Source: Xylophilus sp. ASV27
GTDB taxonomy: Bacteria > Pseudomonadota > Gammaproteobacteria > Burkholderiales > Burkholderiaceae_C
NCBI RefSeq assembly: GCF_016428875.1
Contig: NZ_JAELTO010000023.1
Location: 1 to 46,616 of the forward strand
Direction: 5' to 3'
Length of the DNA stretch: 46,616 bases
The notes under the pieces were generated by a model. It saw only the letters and a list, made by a program, of their open reading frames with translations. It did no database searches and was not told the origin of the DNA. Positions 30,218 through 38,066 of the stretch are shown piece by piece (the stretch's first letter is position 1; the number at the start of each line of letters is the position of its first letter). The position numbers and the translations under genes are program-made.

Positions 30218-32035
30218 TCAATTGAGGGCGCGGTGGGTCAGGCCGTGCATGCGCAGCAGCGTCAAGGTCAGGTCGGCCTGGGCTCTCGGGCGGAACGCAC
30301 GCTCGCGGTTGACTTCGTCAAGCACGATCTGCCCGGCCGGGCCCCTGGGCGCGTTGACCCAGGCGGTCTTGTCGCCGTCGAGTTGCACCTCGTATGTGCG
30401 CGGGTCGTCCTTCACGCGCACCAGCACGTGGTCGCGCTCCACGCCCTCGGCGTGCATCACGTACTGGGCCGGCACCTGGTGGCCCAGGAAGCGGCCCTCG
30501 AAGGCCGTGGTGCAGGATGGCAAGCCGGCGGCTTCGAGCAGCGAGGGCAGGAAGTCGGTCTGCTGCCAACGCCCCGGCACCTTGCCCGGCGCCAGACGGG
30601 CATTGCCGATCACCAGGGCCGGGACGCGCGCGATCGCATCCTTGCCGAGCTTCTCCCACTCGCCCGGGCGGCGCACGGTCATGCTGCGATGGTCTCCGGT
30701 GATGAACAGAATGCCGTGCTTGAAGAAGCCGCGCTGCTCCAGCCCGGCCACGAACTCGCCGATGGCGTGGTCGGCATAGCGCACGGACTGTTCCTCGTCC
30801 CGCACGCCGCTCTCGGGTATCACGAAGGGCGGATGCATGGTGGTGGTCTGCACCACCGAGAAGAAGGGATGCGGATGCTGCTCGGTGTCATACCAGTGCA
30901 GAAAGCGCTGGTACAGCGCGTGATCGCCCGGGTCGTTGAAAGAGCCCCGGCGCATGCCCTGGTAGAAAGCGTTCTCGGGCCCCTCGACGTGGGAAAAGCC
31001 CAAGTGCCTGAGCCAGTCGCCAGTGCCGATGAAGCCAAGGTCGGCCGAGCGGAAATAGAAGGTATCGAAGCCGTGCTGCTGCAGCTGTTGCAAGGCATTC
31101 TGCTGGGGATGATCGAAGCCGATGTAGGCCTGCATGCTCTTGTAGCGATCCAGGTTTGGCAGCGGAACATGCCCGGTCAGCAGGGACACCAGGCCGCCAT
31201 CCGTGGTGAAGCCGTTGGCGTAGAACTGGTCCAGGTAGCTGTACCGGGTGGCGAGCCTGTCGATCTCGGGCGTCCAATCCTTGATGCCCGACAGGTATCT
31301 GCTCTGGAACAGGGACAGGGATTCCACCACCAGCAGGATGACCGACGAGGGCGCCGCCGCGCCGGGCTCGCACTGCTGGGCCAGTTCGGGGAGTTGGGCC
31401 AGCCTTTTCTCGAAGGCAGGCGTGTAGGGCGCGTCCTCGCCGTCCGGCAGGTTGTGGCTGATGATGTCGTCGAAGCTGGTCTTGGACACGTGGCCGATGT
31501 CCCTCGGGACGAACTTTGCGCCGTACATGCCGGCCGACAACACCGCCAGCACCAGGGCGGCCGCGATACGCCGCCGCTCCTGGGTTGCGAGCACGACGAA
31601 ACCCACGGCACAGCCCAGCCCCGCGAGCACCGAAGAAATGCCCAGCCCCGAATCAAGCACCGGCAGCACCAGATGGCTGTCCAGCGAGACGTCTCCTGCG
31701 TACTTGAAGACGTCGCCGATATCGAGCCGGTGGTTCAGCAGCATGAAAACGAACAGGTCCAGCACGTAGGCCAGCAGCAGCACAAGGCCCGCGCCCACCA
31801 GCAGTGGACGGGTGTACCGCAGCCGGAGACAGCAGGCCGCCAGCAGCAGCACCAAGCAGCCCAGCACCGTGGCGTCGTTGGAAAAAATGACCGGCGCAAA
31901 GCAGCGCCGGTCGCACCCCGTGTGCAGGCCCGTCTGCGAAGTCACCAGCTGCAGCCGGATCGTGACGAGCGCCGCAAAGCACGCCAGAAACAGCACGGCC
32001 GCCCAGGCCGAACCGAGCTTGCGTCTTTCGATCAT
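30218..32035 (-). CDS. LTA-synthase-like membrane sulfatase (alkaline phosphatase superfamily)
   Basis: The 605-residue protein starts at ATG 32035 (MIERRKLGSAW) behind GGGAGGG; an ATG at 32098 lacks this site. About four to five hydrophobic segments fill the first 200 residues. A periplasmic sulfatase domain follows with a metal-binding Glu in LLVVESLSLFQS, the nucleophile region NGFTTDGGLVSLLTGHVPLP near 275, and HPFFSVVQTTTMHPPF. The metal motif FITGDHRSM completes the site. Relatives transfer phosphoglycerol or phosphoethanolamine to surface glycans or lipids. The acceptor here is unknown. It lies downstream of the decarboxylase and convergent with the ligase gene. Confidence 0.8.
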   Translation of the reverse strand: MIERRKLGSAWAAVLFLACFAALVTIRLQLVTSQTGLHTGCDRRCFAPVIFSNDATVLGCLVLLLAACCLRLRYTRPLLVGAGLVLLLAYVLDLFVFMLLNHRLDIGDVFKYAGDVSLDSHLVLPVLDSGLGISSVLAGLGCAVGFVVLATQERRRIAAALVLAVLSAGMYGAKFVPRDIGHVSKTSFDDIISHNLPDGEDAPYTPAFEKRLAQLPELAQQCEPGAAAPSSVILLVVESLSLFQSRYLSGIKDWTPEIDRLATRYSYLDQFYANGFTTDGGLVSLLTGHVPLPNLDRYKSMQAYIGFDHPQQNALQQLQQHGFDTFYFRSADLGFIGTGDWLRHLGFSHVEGPENAFYQGMRRGSFNDPGDHALYQRFLHWYDTEQHPHPFFSVVQTTTMHPPFVIPESGVRDEEQSVRYADHAIGEFVAGLEQRGFFKHGILFITGDHRSMTVRRPGEWEKLGKDAIARVPALVIGNARLAPGKVPGRWQQTDFLPSLLEAAGLPSCTTAFEGRFLGHQVPAQYVMHAEGVERDHVLVRVKDDPRTYEVQLDGDKTAWVNAPRGPAGQIVLDEVNRERAFRPRAQADLTLTLLRMHGLTHRALN

Positions 32036-32199
32036 TGCAATTTCCCTCCCGTCTTCTGCATCCACGATGCACATCGCGCATGCGCCGCCGCTGCACATTC
32101 CCTACGCCGGGACATGGCGCCGGCGCTGCGCGGCGACTACCTTAACGGCGCAAAGGGCGTTGCGCCACATCGCAGCCCCAGCCAGGACAGAGAGTTACA

Positions 32200-32223
32200 C
32201 CGGGCAAAGCGTGCTTTACCCGG
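32200..32223 (-). terminator. possible terminator after the decarboxylase gene
   Basis: On the minus strand CCGGGTAAAGC pairs with GCTTTGCCCGG (one wobble), with a very tight loop. It is followed by TGTAACTCTCT rather than a clean U-run. Its position 30 bases after the decarboxylase stop supports a terminator or processing hairpin. The rest of 32099-32252 shows no gene. Confidence 0.4.
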
Positions 32224-32252
32224 CATGCACAATCAGAAAAACTGGCTCTGAA

Positions 32253-34607
32253 TCAGATGGTGCGCGCAAAGGGGCCGTCGGAGCCGACCTGCACCAGGTT
32301 GTCTTCCGTGGCCAGCGGCAGCGAGGCGCCGGGCGAGCTGACGTGGGCCACGCAGTCGGCGTAGTAGCGCACCTTGCCGTCTTCGCCCTCGATCTCGACC
32401 AGGCCGTGGATGTCGGTCTCGAAGCCCGGGCATTTGGCGTTGAACTCGCGCGAGAACTTCAGGTAGTCGACGATCTTGCGGTTGAAGACTTCGCCCGGGA
32501 TCAGCAGCGGAATGCCCGGCGGATAGGGCGTGACCAGGCTGGTGGTGATGCGCCCTTCCAGTTCGTCGATCTCCACCCGCTCGGTCTTGCGGTGGGCGAT
32601 GTGGGCGTAGGCGTCGCTCGGCTTCATGGCCGGGGTCAGGTCGCTCAGGTACATCTCGGTGGTCAGGCGGGCGATGTCGTACTCGGCGTACATCTGATGC
32701 ACGTGCTGGCACAGGTCGCGCAGGCCCATGCGCTCGTAGCGCTTGTGCTGCTGGCAGAACTCCGGAAGGATGCGCCACATGGGCTGGTTCTTCTCGTAGT
32801 CGTCCTTGAACTGCTGCAGCGCGGTCAGCAGCGTGTTCCAGCGGCCCTTGGTGATGCCGATGGTGAACATGATGAAGAAGCTGTACAGGCCGGTCTTCTC
32901 GACGATCACGCCGTGCTCGGCCAGGAACTTGGTGACGATGCTGGCCGGAATGCCGCTGCCGGCGAACTTGCCGTCCATGTCCAGGCCCGGCGTGACGATG
33001 GTCGCCTTGATCGGGTCGAGCATGTTGAAGCCGTCGGCCAGCGTGCCGAAGCCGTGCCACTTGGCGTCGCGCTCCTCGCCCTTGATGATCCAGTCGTCGG
33101 CGCGGCCGATGCCTTCGTCCGCGAGCTTCTCGGGGCCCCAGACCTTGAACCACCAGTCGTTCTCGCCGAACTCGGCCTCGACCTGGCGCATGGCGCGGCG
33201 GAAGTCCAACGCCTCCAGGATGCTCTCCTCCACCAGCGCGGTGCCGCCCGGCGGCTCCATCATGGCGGCGGCCACGTCGCAGCTGGCGATGATCGCGTAC
33301 TGCGGGCTGGTGCTGGTGTGCATCAGGTAGGCCTCGTTGAACAGGTGGCGGTCGAGCTTGCGGTTGACCGAATCCTGCACCAGCACGTGGCTGGCCTGGC
33401 TGATGCCGGCCAGCAGCTTGTGCGTCGACTGGGTCGAGAACACCAGCGACTCCTGGGGCCGCGCGCGCTTCTTGCCCATGGCATGGTAGGGCCCGTAGAA
33501 CGGGTGGAAGGCCGCGTGCGGCAGCCAGGCCTCGTCGAAATGCAGGGTGTCGACATAGCCGTCCAGCGCGTTCTTGATGGTCTCTGTGTTGTAGACCACG
33601 CCGTCGTAGGTGGACTGGGTCAGCGTGAGGATGCGTGGCTTGACCTTGTCGGCATCCACGCCCTGCAGCAGCGGGTTGGCGCGGATCTTGGCCTTGATCG
33701 CGTCCACGTCGAACTCCGAGCGCGGGATCGGGCCGATGATGCCGAAATGGTTGCGCGTGGGCTTCAGAAACACCGGGATGGCCCCGGTCATGATGATCGC
33801 GTGCAGGTTGGACTTGTGGCAGTTGCGGTCCACCACCACCACGTCGCCGGGCGCCACCGTGTGGTGCCACACCATCTTGTTGGAGGTGCTGGTGCCGTTG
33901 GTCACGAAGAAGCAGTGGTCGGCGTTGAAGATGCGCGCGGCATTGCGCTCGCTCTCGGCCACCGGGCCGGTGTGGTCGAGCAACTGGCCGAGTTCCTCGA
34001 CCGCATTGCAGACGTCGGCACGCAGCATGTTCTCCCCGAAGAACTGGTGGAACATCTGCCCCACCGGGCTCTTGAGGAAGGCCACGCCGCCCGAGTGTCC
34101 GGGGCAGTGCCAGGAGTAGGAGCCGTCTTCCGCATAGTCGAGCAGCGCCTTGAAGAACGGCGGCTGCACGCCTTCGAGATAGCTCTTGGCCTCGCGGATG
34201 ATGTGGCGCGCCACGAACTCCGGCGTGTCCTCGAACATGTGGATGAAGCCGTGCAGTTCGCGCAGGATGTCGTTGGGAATATGGCGCGAGGTCTTGGTCT
34301 CGCCATAGATGTAGATCGGCACGTCGAGGTTCTTGCGGCGCACCTCCTCGATGAAGGTGCGCAGGTTCAGCACCGCCGGATCGAGGTCGGGGCCGGCGGT
34401 GAATTCCTCGTCGTCGATCGACAGGATGAAGGCGCTGGCGCGGCTCTGCTGCTGGGCGAACTGCGACAGGTCGCCATAGCTGGTGGCGCCGAGCACTTCA
34501 AAGCCTTCGGTCTCGATGGCCTGGGCCAGGGCGCGAATGCCCAGGCCAGACGTATTTTCCGATCGGAAATCCTCGTCGATGATCACGATGGGAAAACGGA
34601 ATTTCAT
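32253..34607 (-). CDS. Orn/Lys/Arg decarboxylase class-I family protein (arginine/lysine decarboxylase-like)
   Basis: The 784-residue PLP enzyme has the response-regulator-like wing domain first (FPIVIIDEDF, AFILSIDDEEF). The fold-type I core follows with FVTNGTSTSNKMV, HFDEAWLPHAAFHPFY, and the PLP lysine in STQSTHKLLAG (near residue 397). The C-terminal domain has YPPGIPLLIPGE. Such enzymes convert arginine, lysine or ornithine to a diamine or agmatine and consume a proton, either for acid resistance or polyamine synthesis. The length and STQSTHKLLAG resemble biodegradative AdiA. No cognate antiporter lies next to it, so its substrate is open. Confidence 0.87.
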   Translation of the reverse strand: MKFRFPIVIIDEDFRSENTSGLGIRALAQAIETEGFEVLGATSYGDLSQFAQQQSRASAFILSIDDEEFTAGPDLDPAVLNLRTFIEEVRRKNLDVPIYIYGETKTSRHIPNDILRELHGFIHMFEDTPEFVARHIIREAKSYLEGVQPPFFKALLDYAEDGSYSWHCPGHSGGVAFLKSPVGQMFHQFFGENMLRADVCNAVEELGQLLDHTGPVAESERNAARIFNADHCFFVTNGTSTSNKMVWHHTVAPGDVVVVDRNCHKSNLHAIIMTGAIPVFLKPTRNHFGIIGPIPRSEFDVDAIKAKIRANPLLQGVDADKVKPRILTLTQSTYDGVVYNTETIKNALDGYVDTLHFDEAWLPHAAFHPFYGPYHAMGKKRARPQESLVFSTQSTHKLLAGISQASHVLVQDSVNRKLDRHLFNEAYLMHTSTSPQYAIIASCDVAAAMMEPPGGTALVEESILEALDFRRAMRQVEAEFGENDWWFKVWGPEKLADEGIGRADDWIIKGEERDAKWHGFGTLADGFNMLDPIKATIVTPGLDMDGKFAGSGIPASIVTKFLAEHGVIVEKTGLYSFFIMFTIGITKGRWNTLLTALQQFKDDYEKNQPMWRILPEFCQQHKRYERMGLRDLCQHVHQMYAEYDIARLTTEMYLSDLTPAMKPSDAYAHIAHRKTERVEIDELEGRITTSLVTPYPPGIPLLIPGEVFNRKIVDYLKFSREFNAKCPGFETDIHGLVEIEGEDGKVRYYADCVAHVSSPGASLPLATEDNLVQVGSDGPFARTI

Positions 34608-34774
34608 GCAGGGCTCCGATCAGGAAAAGGGCAGCGGGTAAAAAGAGGCTAATGTCGAAAACGCCGCGAAGTGTAAGGAATTGGCGAGGCCCCTCCCGCC
34701 TTTGCGCCGAGAATGCGCAGTGAACCCGAAGGGCATCCGCTCATTCATACGACAGACACAGAGGAGGACTCGGC

Positions 34775-35203
34775 GTGGCACTCTCGACCTACTGGTGGCT
34801 CATGGCCGGCGCGGCCGTCATCGCGGAACTGCTCACCGGCACCGTCTACCTGCTGCTGATCGGGCTGGGCTTCTGCTTTGCGGCCCTGGCGGCCCATCTG
34901 GGCCTGAGCCTGCCGCTGCAGATGGTGGTCGCGGCCGTGGTGGGCGCGGGCGCGGTGCTCATCTGGCGCGCCATCAAGCGCCGCCAGCCGACCGGCCCCA
35001 GGCCCGGCGCCAACCCCAACGTCAACCTGGACGTGGGCGAAACGGTGCAGATCGCCCAATGGGAGCCCGACGGCACCGCCTTCGTCCACTACCGCGGCGC
35101 ACGCTGGACGGCCATGCCCCGGCCCGGCAGCGCGCCCGGGGGCACCGGCGCGCACCGCATCGTCGAGGTGGTCGGCAACCGCCTGGTGATCGAGAAGATC
35201 TGA
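34775..35203 (+). CDS. NfeD family membrane protein
   Basis: The 142-residue protein starts at GTG 34775 behind GAGGAGG. Residues 1-65 form two to three membrane helices (YWWLMAGAAVIAELLTGTVYLLLIGLGF; LQMVVAAVVGAGAVLIW). The C-terminal OB-fold NfeD domain reads LDVGETVQIAQWEPDGTAFVHYRGARW ... RIVEVVGNRLVI. NfeD proteins partner SPFH (stomatin-like) proteins. The SPFH gene follows 44 bases downstream, so the two probably form a membrane-microdomain complex, a well-supported pairing by context. Confidence 0.88.
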   Translation: MALSTYWWLMAGAAVIAELLTGTVYLLLIGLGFCFAALAAHLGLSLPLQMVVAAVVGAGAVLIWRAIKRRQPTGPRPGANPNVNLDVGETVQIAQWEPDGTAFVHYRGARWTAMPRPGSAPGGTGAHRIVEVVGNRLVIEKI

Positions 35204-35247
35204 AGTTCCGGGCTCCGCCGGAGCCCTGCAAAAGAGAGGAATCATCC

Positions 35248-36168
35248 ATGGAAGTCACCATCGTCCTGCTGGTCATCGCCATCATCTTCGTGAGCCAGTC
35301 GGTCAAGTTCGTGCCGCAGCAGAACGCCTGGGTGCGCGAGCGCCTGGGCAAGTACCACAGCACCATGACGCCTGGAGCCAACTTCCTGGTCCCCTTCATC
35401 GACAAGGTGGCCTACAAGCACAGCCTGAAAGAGATCCCGCTCGACGTGCCCAGCCAGGTCTGCATCACGCGGGACAACACGCAACTGCAGGTCGACGGCA
35501 TCCTGTACTTCCAGGTCACCGACCCGATGCGCGCCAGCTACGGCTCGTCGAACTACATCATGGCGGTCACCCAACTGGCGCAGACCTCGCTGCGCAGCGT
35601 GATCGGCAAGCTCGAACTGGACAAGACCTTCGAGGAGCGCGACGTCATCAACGCCCAGGTGGTGGCGGCCATCGACGAGGCCGCGCTGAACTGGGGCGTG
35701 AAGGTGCTGCGCTACGAAATCAAGGACCTGACCCCGCCGAAGGAAATCCTGCTCGCCATGCAGGCGCAGATCACCGCCGAGCGCGGCAAGCGCGCGCTGA
35801 TCGCGGCCTCCGAAGGCCGCCGCCAGGAGCAGATCAACATAGCCACCGGCGAGCGCGAAGCCTTCATCGCCCGCTCCGAGGGCGAGAAGCAGGCCGCCAT
35901 CAACAAGGCGCAGGGTGAGGCCGCAGCGCTCATCACGGTGGCAGACGCCACCGCCGCCGCCATCGAGCGCGTGGCCGCGGCCATCCGCCAGCCCGGCGGC
36001 GAGCAGGCGGTGCAGCTCAAGGTGGCCGAGCGCGCGGTCGAGGCCTACGGCAAGGTCGCGGCCGACGCCACCACCACGCTGATCGTGCCCAGCAACATGA
36101 CCGAGGTCTCGGCGCTCATCGCCTCGGCCATGAAGATGGTCAGCACCGGCGCGGCGCGCACATCCTGA
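35248..36168 (+). CDS. SPFH domain/stomatin-like (band 7, QmcA-like) protein
   Basis: The 306-residue protein starts at ATG 35248 behind AGAGAGGA. A single N-terminal helix (VTIVLLVIAIIFVSQSV) is followed by the SPFH domain (VPQQNAWVRERLGKYHSTMTPG; SLRSVIGKLELDKTFEERDVIN; GVKVLRYEIKDLTPP). A long Ala/Glu-rich coiled coil follows (EGRRQEQINIATGEREAFIARSEG, split here only for reading). Such proteins oligomerise on the inner membrane and affect FtsH-type proteolysis or lipid domains. It is co-transcribed with nfeD. Confidence 0.9.
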   Translation: MEVTIVLLVIAIIFVSQSVKFVPQQNAWVRERLGKYHSTMTPGANFLVPFIDKVAYKHSLKEIPLDVPSQVCITRDNTQLQVDGILYFQVTDPMRASYGSSNYIMAVTQLAQTSLRSVIGKLELDKTFEERDVINAQVVAAIDEAALNWGVKVLRYEIKDLTPPKEILLAMQAQITAERGKRALIAASEGRRQEQINIATGEREAFIARSEGEKQAAINKAQGEAAALITVADATAAAIERVAAAIRQPGGEQAVQLKVAERAVEAYGKVAADATTTLIVPSNMTEVSALIASAMKMVSTGAARTS

Positions 36169-36208
36169 TCATGGGAGTCTGCTGCCCGAAAGCCCGGAAT
36201 CCGAATGC

Positions 36209-36214
36209 TATAAT
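36209..36214 (+). promoter_or_regulatory. -10 element of the tRNA-Ser gene
   Basis: A perfect TATAAT lies 10 bases before the tRNA 5' end, in an otherwise G+C-rich region. No convincing -35 hexamer was found at the expected distance. The spacing suits a stable-RNA promoter with a short 5' leader. Confidence 0.65.
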
Positions 36215-36224
36215 CGTGGGCTTC

Positions 36225-36315
36225 GGAGCGGTGGATGAGTGGTTTAAGTCGCACGCCTGGAAAGCGTGTGTGGGTTAATAGCCCACCGCGGGTTCGAATC
36301 CCGCCTGCTCCGCCA
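36225..36315 (+). tRNA. tRNA-Ser (anticodon GGA), CCA encoded
   Basis: The acceptor arms GGAGCGG and CTGCTCC pair, with discriminator G and an encoded CCA at 36313-36315. The anticodon stem CACGC/GCGTG encloses the loop CTGGAAA, giving anticodon GGA, which reads UCC/UCU serine codons. A long variable arm (GTGGGTTAATAGCCCAC) marks a class II serine tRNA. The T-arm GGGTTCGAATCCC is intact. tRNA-Ser genes are common integration sites, and the sequence downstream looks foreign. Confidence 0.97.
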
Positions 36316-36404
36316 GATATTGAACAAAGTCAGTGGGTTGCGGTATTCCAAGAACCATCTGCCCACAAACTGCCCACATACGGCGGCAGGTTCAGCAAGC
36401 AATG

Positions 36405-36433
36405 AAGCCCGCGAAAGCGGGCTTTTTTGTTTT
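36405..36433 (+). terminator. rho-independent terminator downstream of tRNA-Ser
   Basis: AAGCCCGC, loop GAAA, GCGGGCTT forms an 8-bp stem with a GNRA-type loop. It is followed by TTTTGTTTT. It probably ends the tRNA-Ser transcript about 90 bases after the mature 3' end. Confidence 0.85.
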
Positions 36434-36565
36434 GCGGTCCTAACGGCTCCGGATCGGTGATGGCGGACATGGCGTTGGAGCAGGAACTCTCGCTGCATGC
36501 GGCCGCACGCAAGATGGCCGACGACTTCGCCAATGCCGGGCCCGCAGGACTCCAACAAGGAAAAT

Positions 36566-37840
36566 ATGGACCCGCGCGCTGCGCAAGCGGACGACCTCGG
36601 CGACACCCCGGGGGCGGACTGGAAACTGCGCTTCTGGTGCGTCTTCGGAGGTCAGGTTTCCTCGCTCGTCGGATCGGCGCTGACCCAGTTCGTGCTGCTC
36701 TGGTGGATCACCGATACGGTCGGCAGCGTCTCGGCGCTGGCGACGGCTGGCATGGCCGCTCTTCTCCCGCAGGCTCTTGTCGGCCCGCTTGGCGGCGTCC
36801 TGGCCGACCGCTACAGTCGACGCGCGCTGATGATCGCGGCCGACGCGACCAGCGCAGTGTGCATGCTGGTTCTGATGGGGCTGTTCTTGAGCGACGGCAT
36901 TCAGCTTTGGCACGCCTACGTCATGATGGCGATCCGCAGCGCGATGCAGGGCTTCCAGCAGCCGGCGGCCGCCGCCAGCACGGCCATGCTCGTGCCCAAG
37001 CACTTCCTGCCGCGCGCCGCCGGCCTGGACCGGACGTTCGCGAGCCTGACGATCGTGGGGGCGGCCCCGCTCGGCGCTCTCGCGATCGGCTTTCTTCCGA
37101 TCGGTCTGGCCCTGAGCATCGATGTGGTGACGGCCGTGCTCGGCATCATCCCGCTCCTGATCTTCCGCATTCCCCAGCCCCGCGTCCCCGAGGGCGAGCG
37201 AAGCAGTTTTCGATTGGAGTTCCGCGATGGGCTGAGACTGGTCTGGGGGCACCACGGCCTGCGCCATCTCTACATCCTGCTGGGCATGCTGACCTTGGTC
37301 ATGATGCCGTGCGCAACCCTCATCCTGTTGCTGGTGAAGGAGCAATTCCTCGGCGGCCCCGCCAAGGTGGCGACGATGGAAGCGGCCGCAGGCGTCGCGA
37401 TTGTTGCAAGTGGCCTGATCGTGACCATGATCGCGCCGAGGCGCCAGATCCTTTGGGTGCTCTGGGCCTCCGTCGTTTCTTCGTTCGCCCTGGCGCTCAC
37501 CGCGCTGATGCCGGCCGGCTTCTTCTGGGCGGCGGTCATCTGGTGGGCGATCGGCAACGGCGTCTACGTGATCGGGGACGCGGCCCGTTTGGCGCTGCTC
37601 CAATCGACCATTCCGCTGCACCAGCAGGGCCGCGCCCTCTCGCTGCTCACGAGCGTCATGGCGTTTGCCGGCCCCGTCGGGATCGTGCTGACCATCCCGA
37701 TTGGCGAATGGATCGGCGTTCGCTGGCTGTTCGTGCTTGTCGGTGTGGCAGCGGGTTGTGTCAGCCTGCTGGCATTTCGGTCCAGCGCCCTGATGCAATT
37801 GGGTCGATCAGAGTCAGGCCCTCCATCGCGCGATTCCTGA
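36566..37840 (+). CDS. MFS transporter (DHA3/enterobactin-exporter-like)
   Basis: The 424-residue protein starts at ATG 36566 behind AAGGA. It has about 12 hydrophobic segments. The MFS signature GPLGGVLADRYSRRALMIAAD lies between helices 2 and 3. Repeated helices in the second half include WVLWASVVSSFALALTALMPAGFFWAAVIWW. The sequence WCVFGGQVSSLVGSALTQFVLLWWITDTVG at the first helix is typical of the DHA3 type group (text is contiguous in the protein from about residue 26). Such pumps export drugs or siderophores; the substrate is unknown. It stands just after tRNA-Ser and its codons look less G+C-rich than those of neighbours, so acquisition by transfer is plausible. Confidence 0.82.
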   Translation: MDPRAAQADDLGDTPGADWKLRFWCVFGGQVSSLVGSALTQFVLLWWITDTVGSVSALATAGMAALLPQALVGPLGGVLADRYSRRALMIAADATSAVCMLVLMGLFLSDGIQLWHAYVMMAIRSAMQGFQQPAAAASTAMLVPKHFLPRAAGLDRTFASLTIVGAAPLGALAIGFLPIGLALSIDVVTAVLGIIPLLIFRIPQPRVPEGERSSFRLEFRDGLRLVWGHHGLRHLYILLGMLTLVMMPCATLILLLVKEQFLGGPAKVATMEAAAGVAIVASGLIVTMIAPRRQILWVLWASVVSSFALALTALMPAGFFWAAVIWWAIGNGVYVIGDAARLALLQSTIPLHQQGRALSLLTSVMAFAGPVGIVLTIPIGEWIGVRWLFVLVGVAAGCVSLLAFRSSALMQLGRSESGPPSRDS

Positions 37841-37841
37841 G

Positions 37842-38021
37842 ATGCCCCACAGCTCGGCCGCCTCTGGAGAATCAGGGGTTTTCGTGTCGCGCGTCTTTGT
37901 CGCGAGCGAGGAAGAGAAGAACGGCTTGCGGCTCAAGGCTCGGAATCCGGAGCAGGGATTGCCGGTCCGGCGGGTTGCTGGTTCGCATGGGAAATCGCAA
38001 ACCCCAGCGCTGCGTGGATAA
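37842..38021 (+). CDS. small hypothetical ORF after the MFS gene
   Basis: A 59-codon frame starts at ATG 37842, one base after the MFS stop, and ends at TAA 38019-38021. It reads MPHSSAASGESGVFVSRVFV, then a charged stretch (SEEEKNGLRLKARNPEQG). I recognise no family. It is adjacent to the MFS gene but lacks its own ribosome-binding site, so it could be chance or the remnant of an inserted gene. Confidence 0.2.
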   Translation: MPHSSAASGESGVFVSRVFVASEEEKNGLRLKARNPEQGLPVRRVAGSHGKSQTPALRG

Positions 38022-38045
38022 AGAAAGGCCGCCTCGCGGCGGCCT
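38019..38045 (-). terminator. rho-independent terminator of the LivJ-like gene
   Basis: On the minus strand AGGCCGCC, loop GCGA, GGCGGCCT makes a perfect 8-bp stem followed by TTCTTTA. It lies 21 bases after the stop of the binding-protein gene. Confidence 0.85.
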
Positions 38046-38066
38046 GGGGCAAAGTACGGATCCGTT

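Noticed and set aside
30233-32251. 672-codon open frame antisense to the sulfatase
   Set aside because: His/Gln/Arg-rich shadow without domains; the minus-strand frame has a good start site and clear motifs.
37940-37975. GGAGCAGG...GATT similarity to the reverse complement of the tRNA-Ser 3' end, as a possible att site
   Set aside because: The match is short and gapped, and falls in ordinary G+C-rich sequence; not enough to call a tRNA-end duplication.
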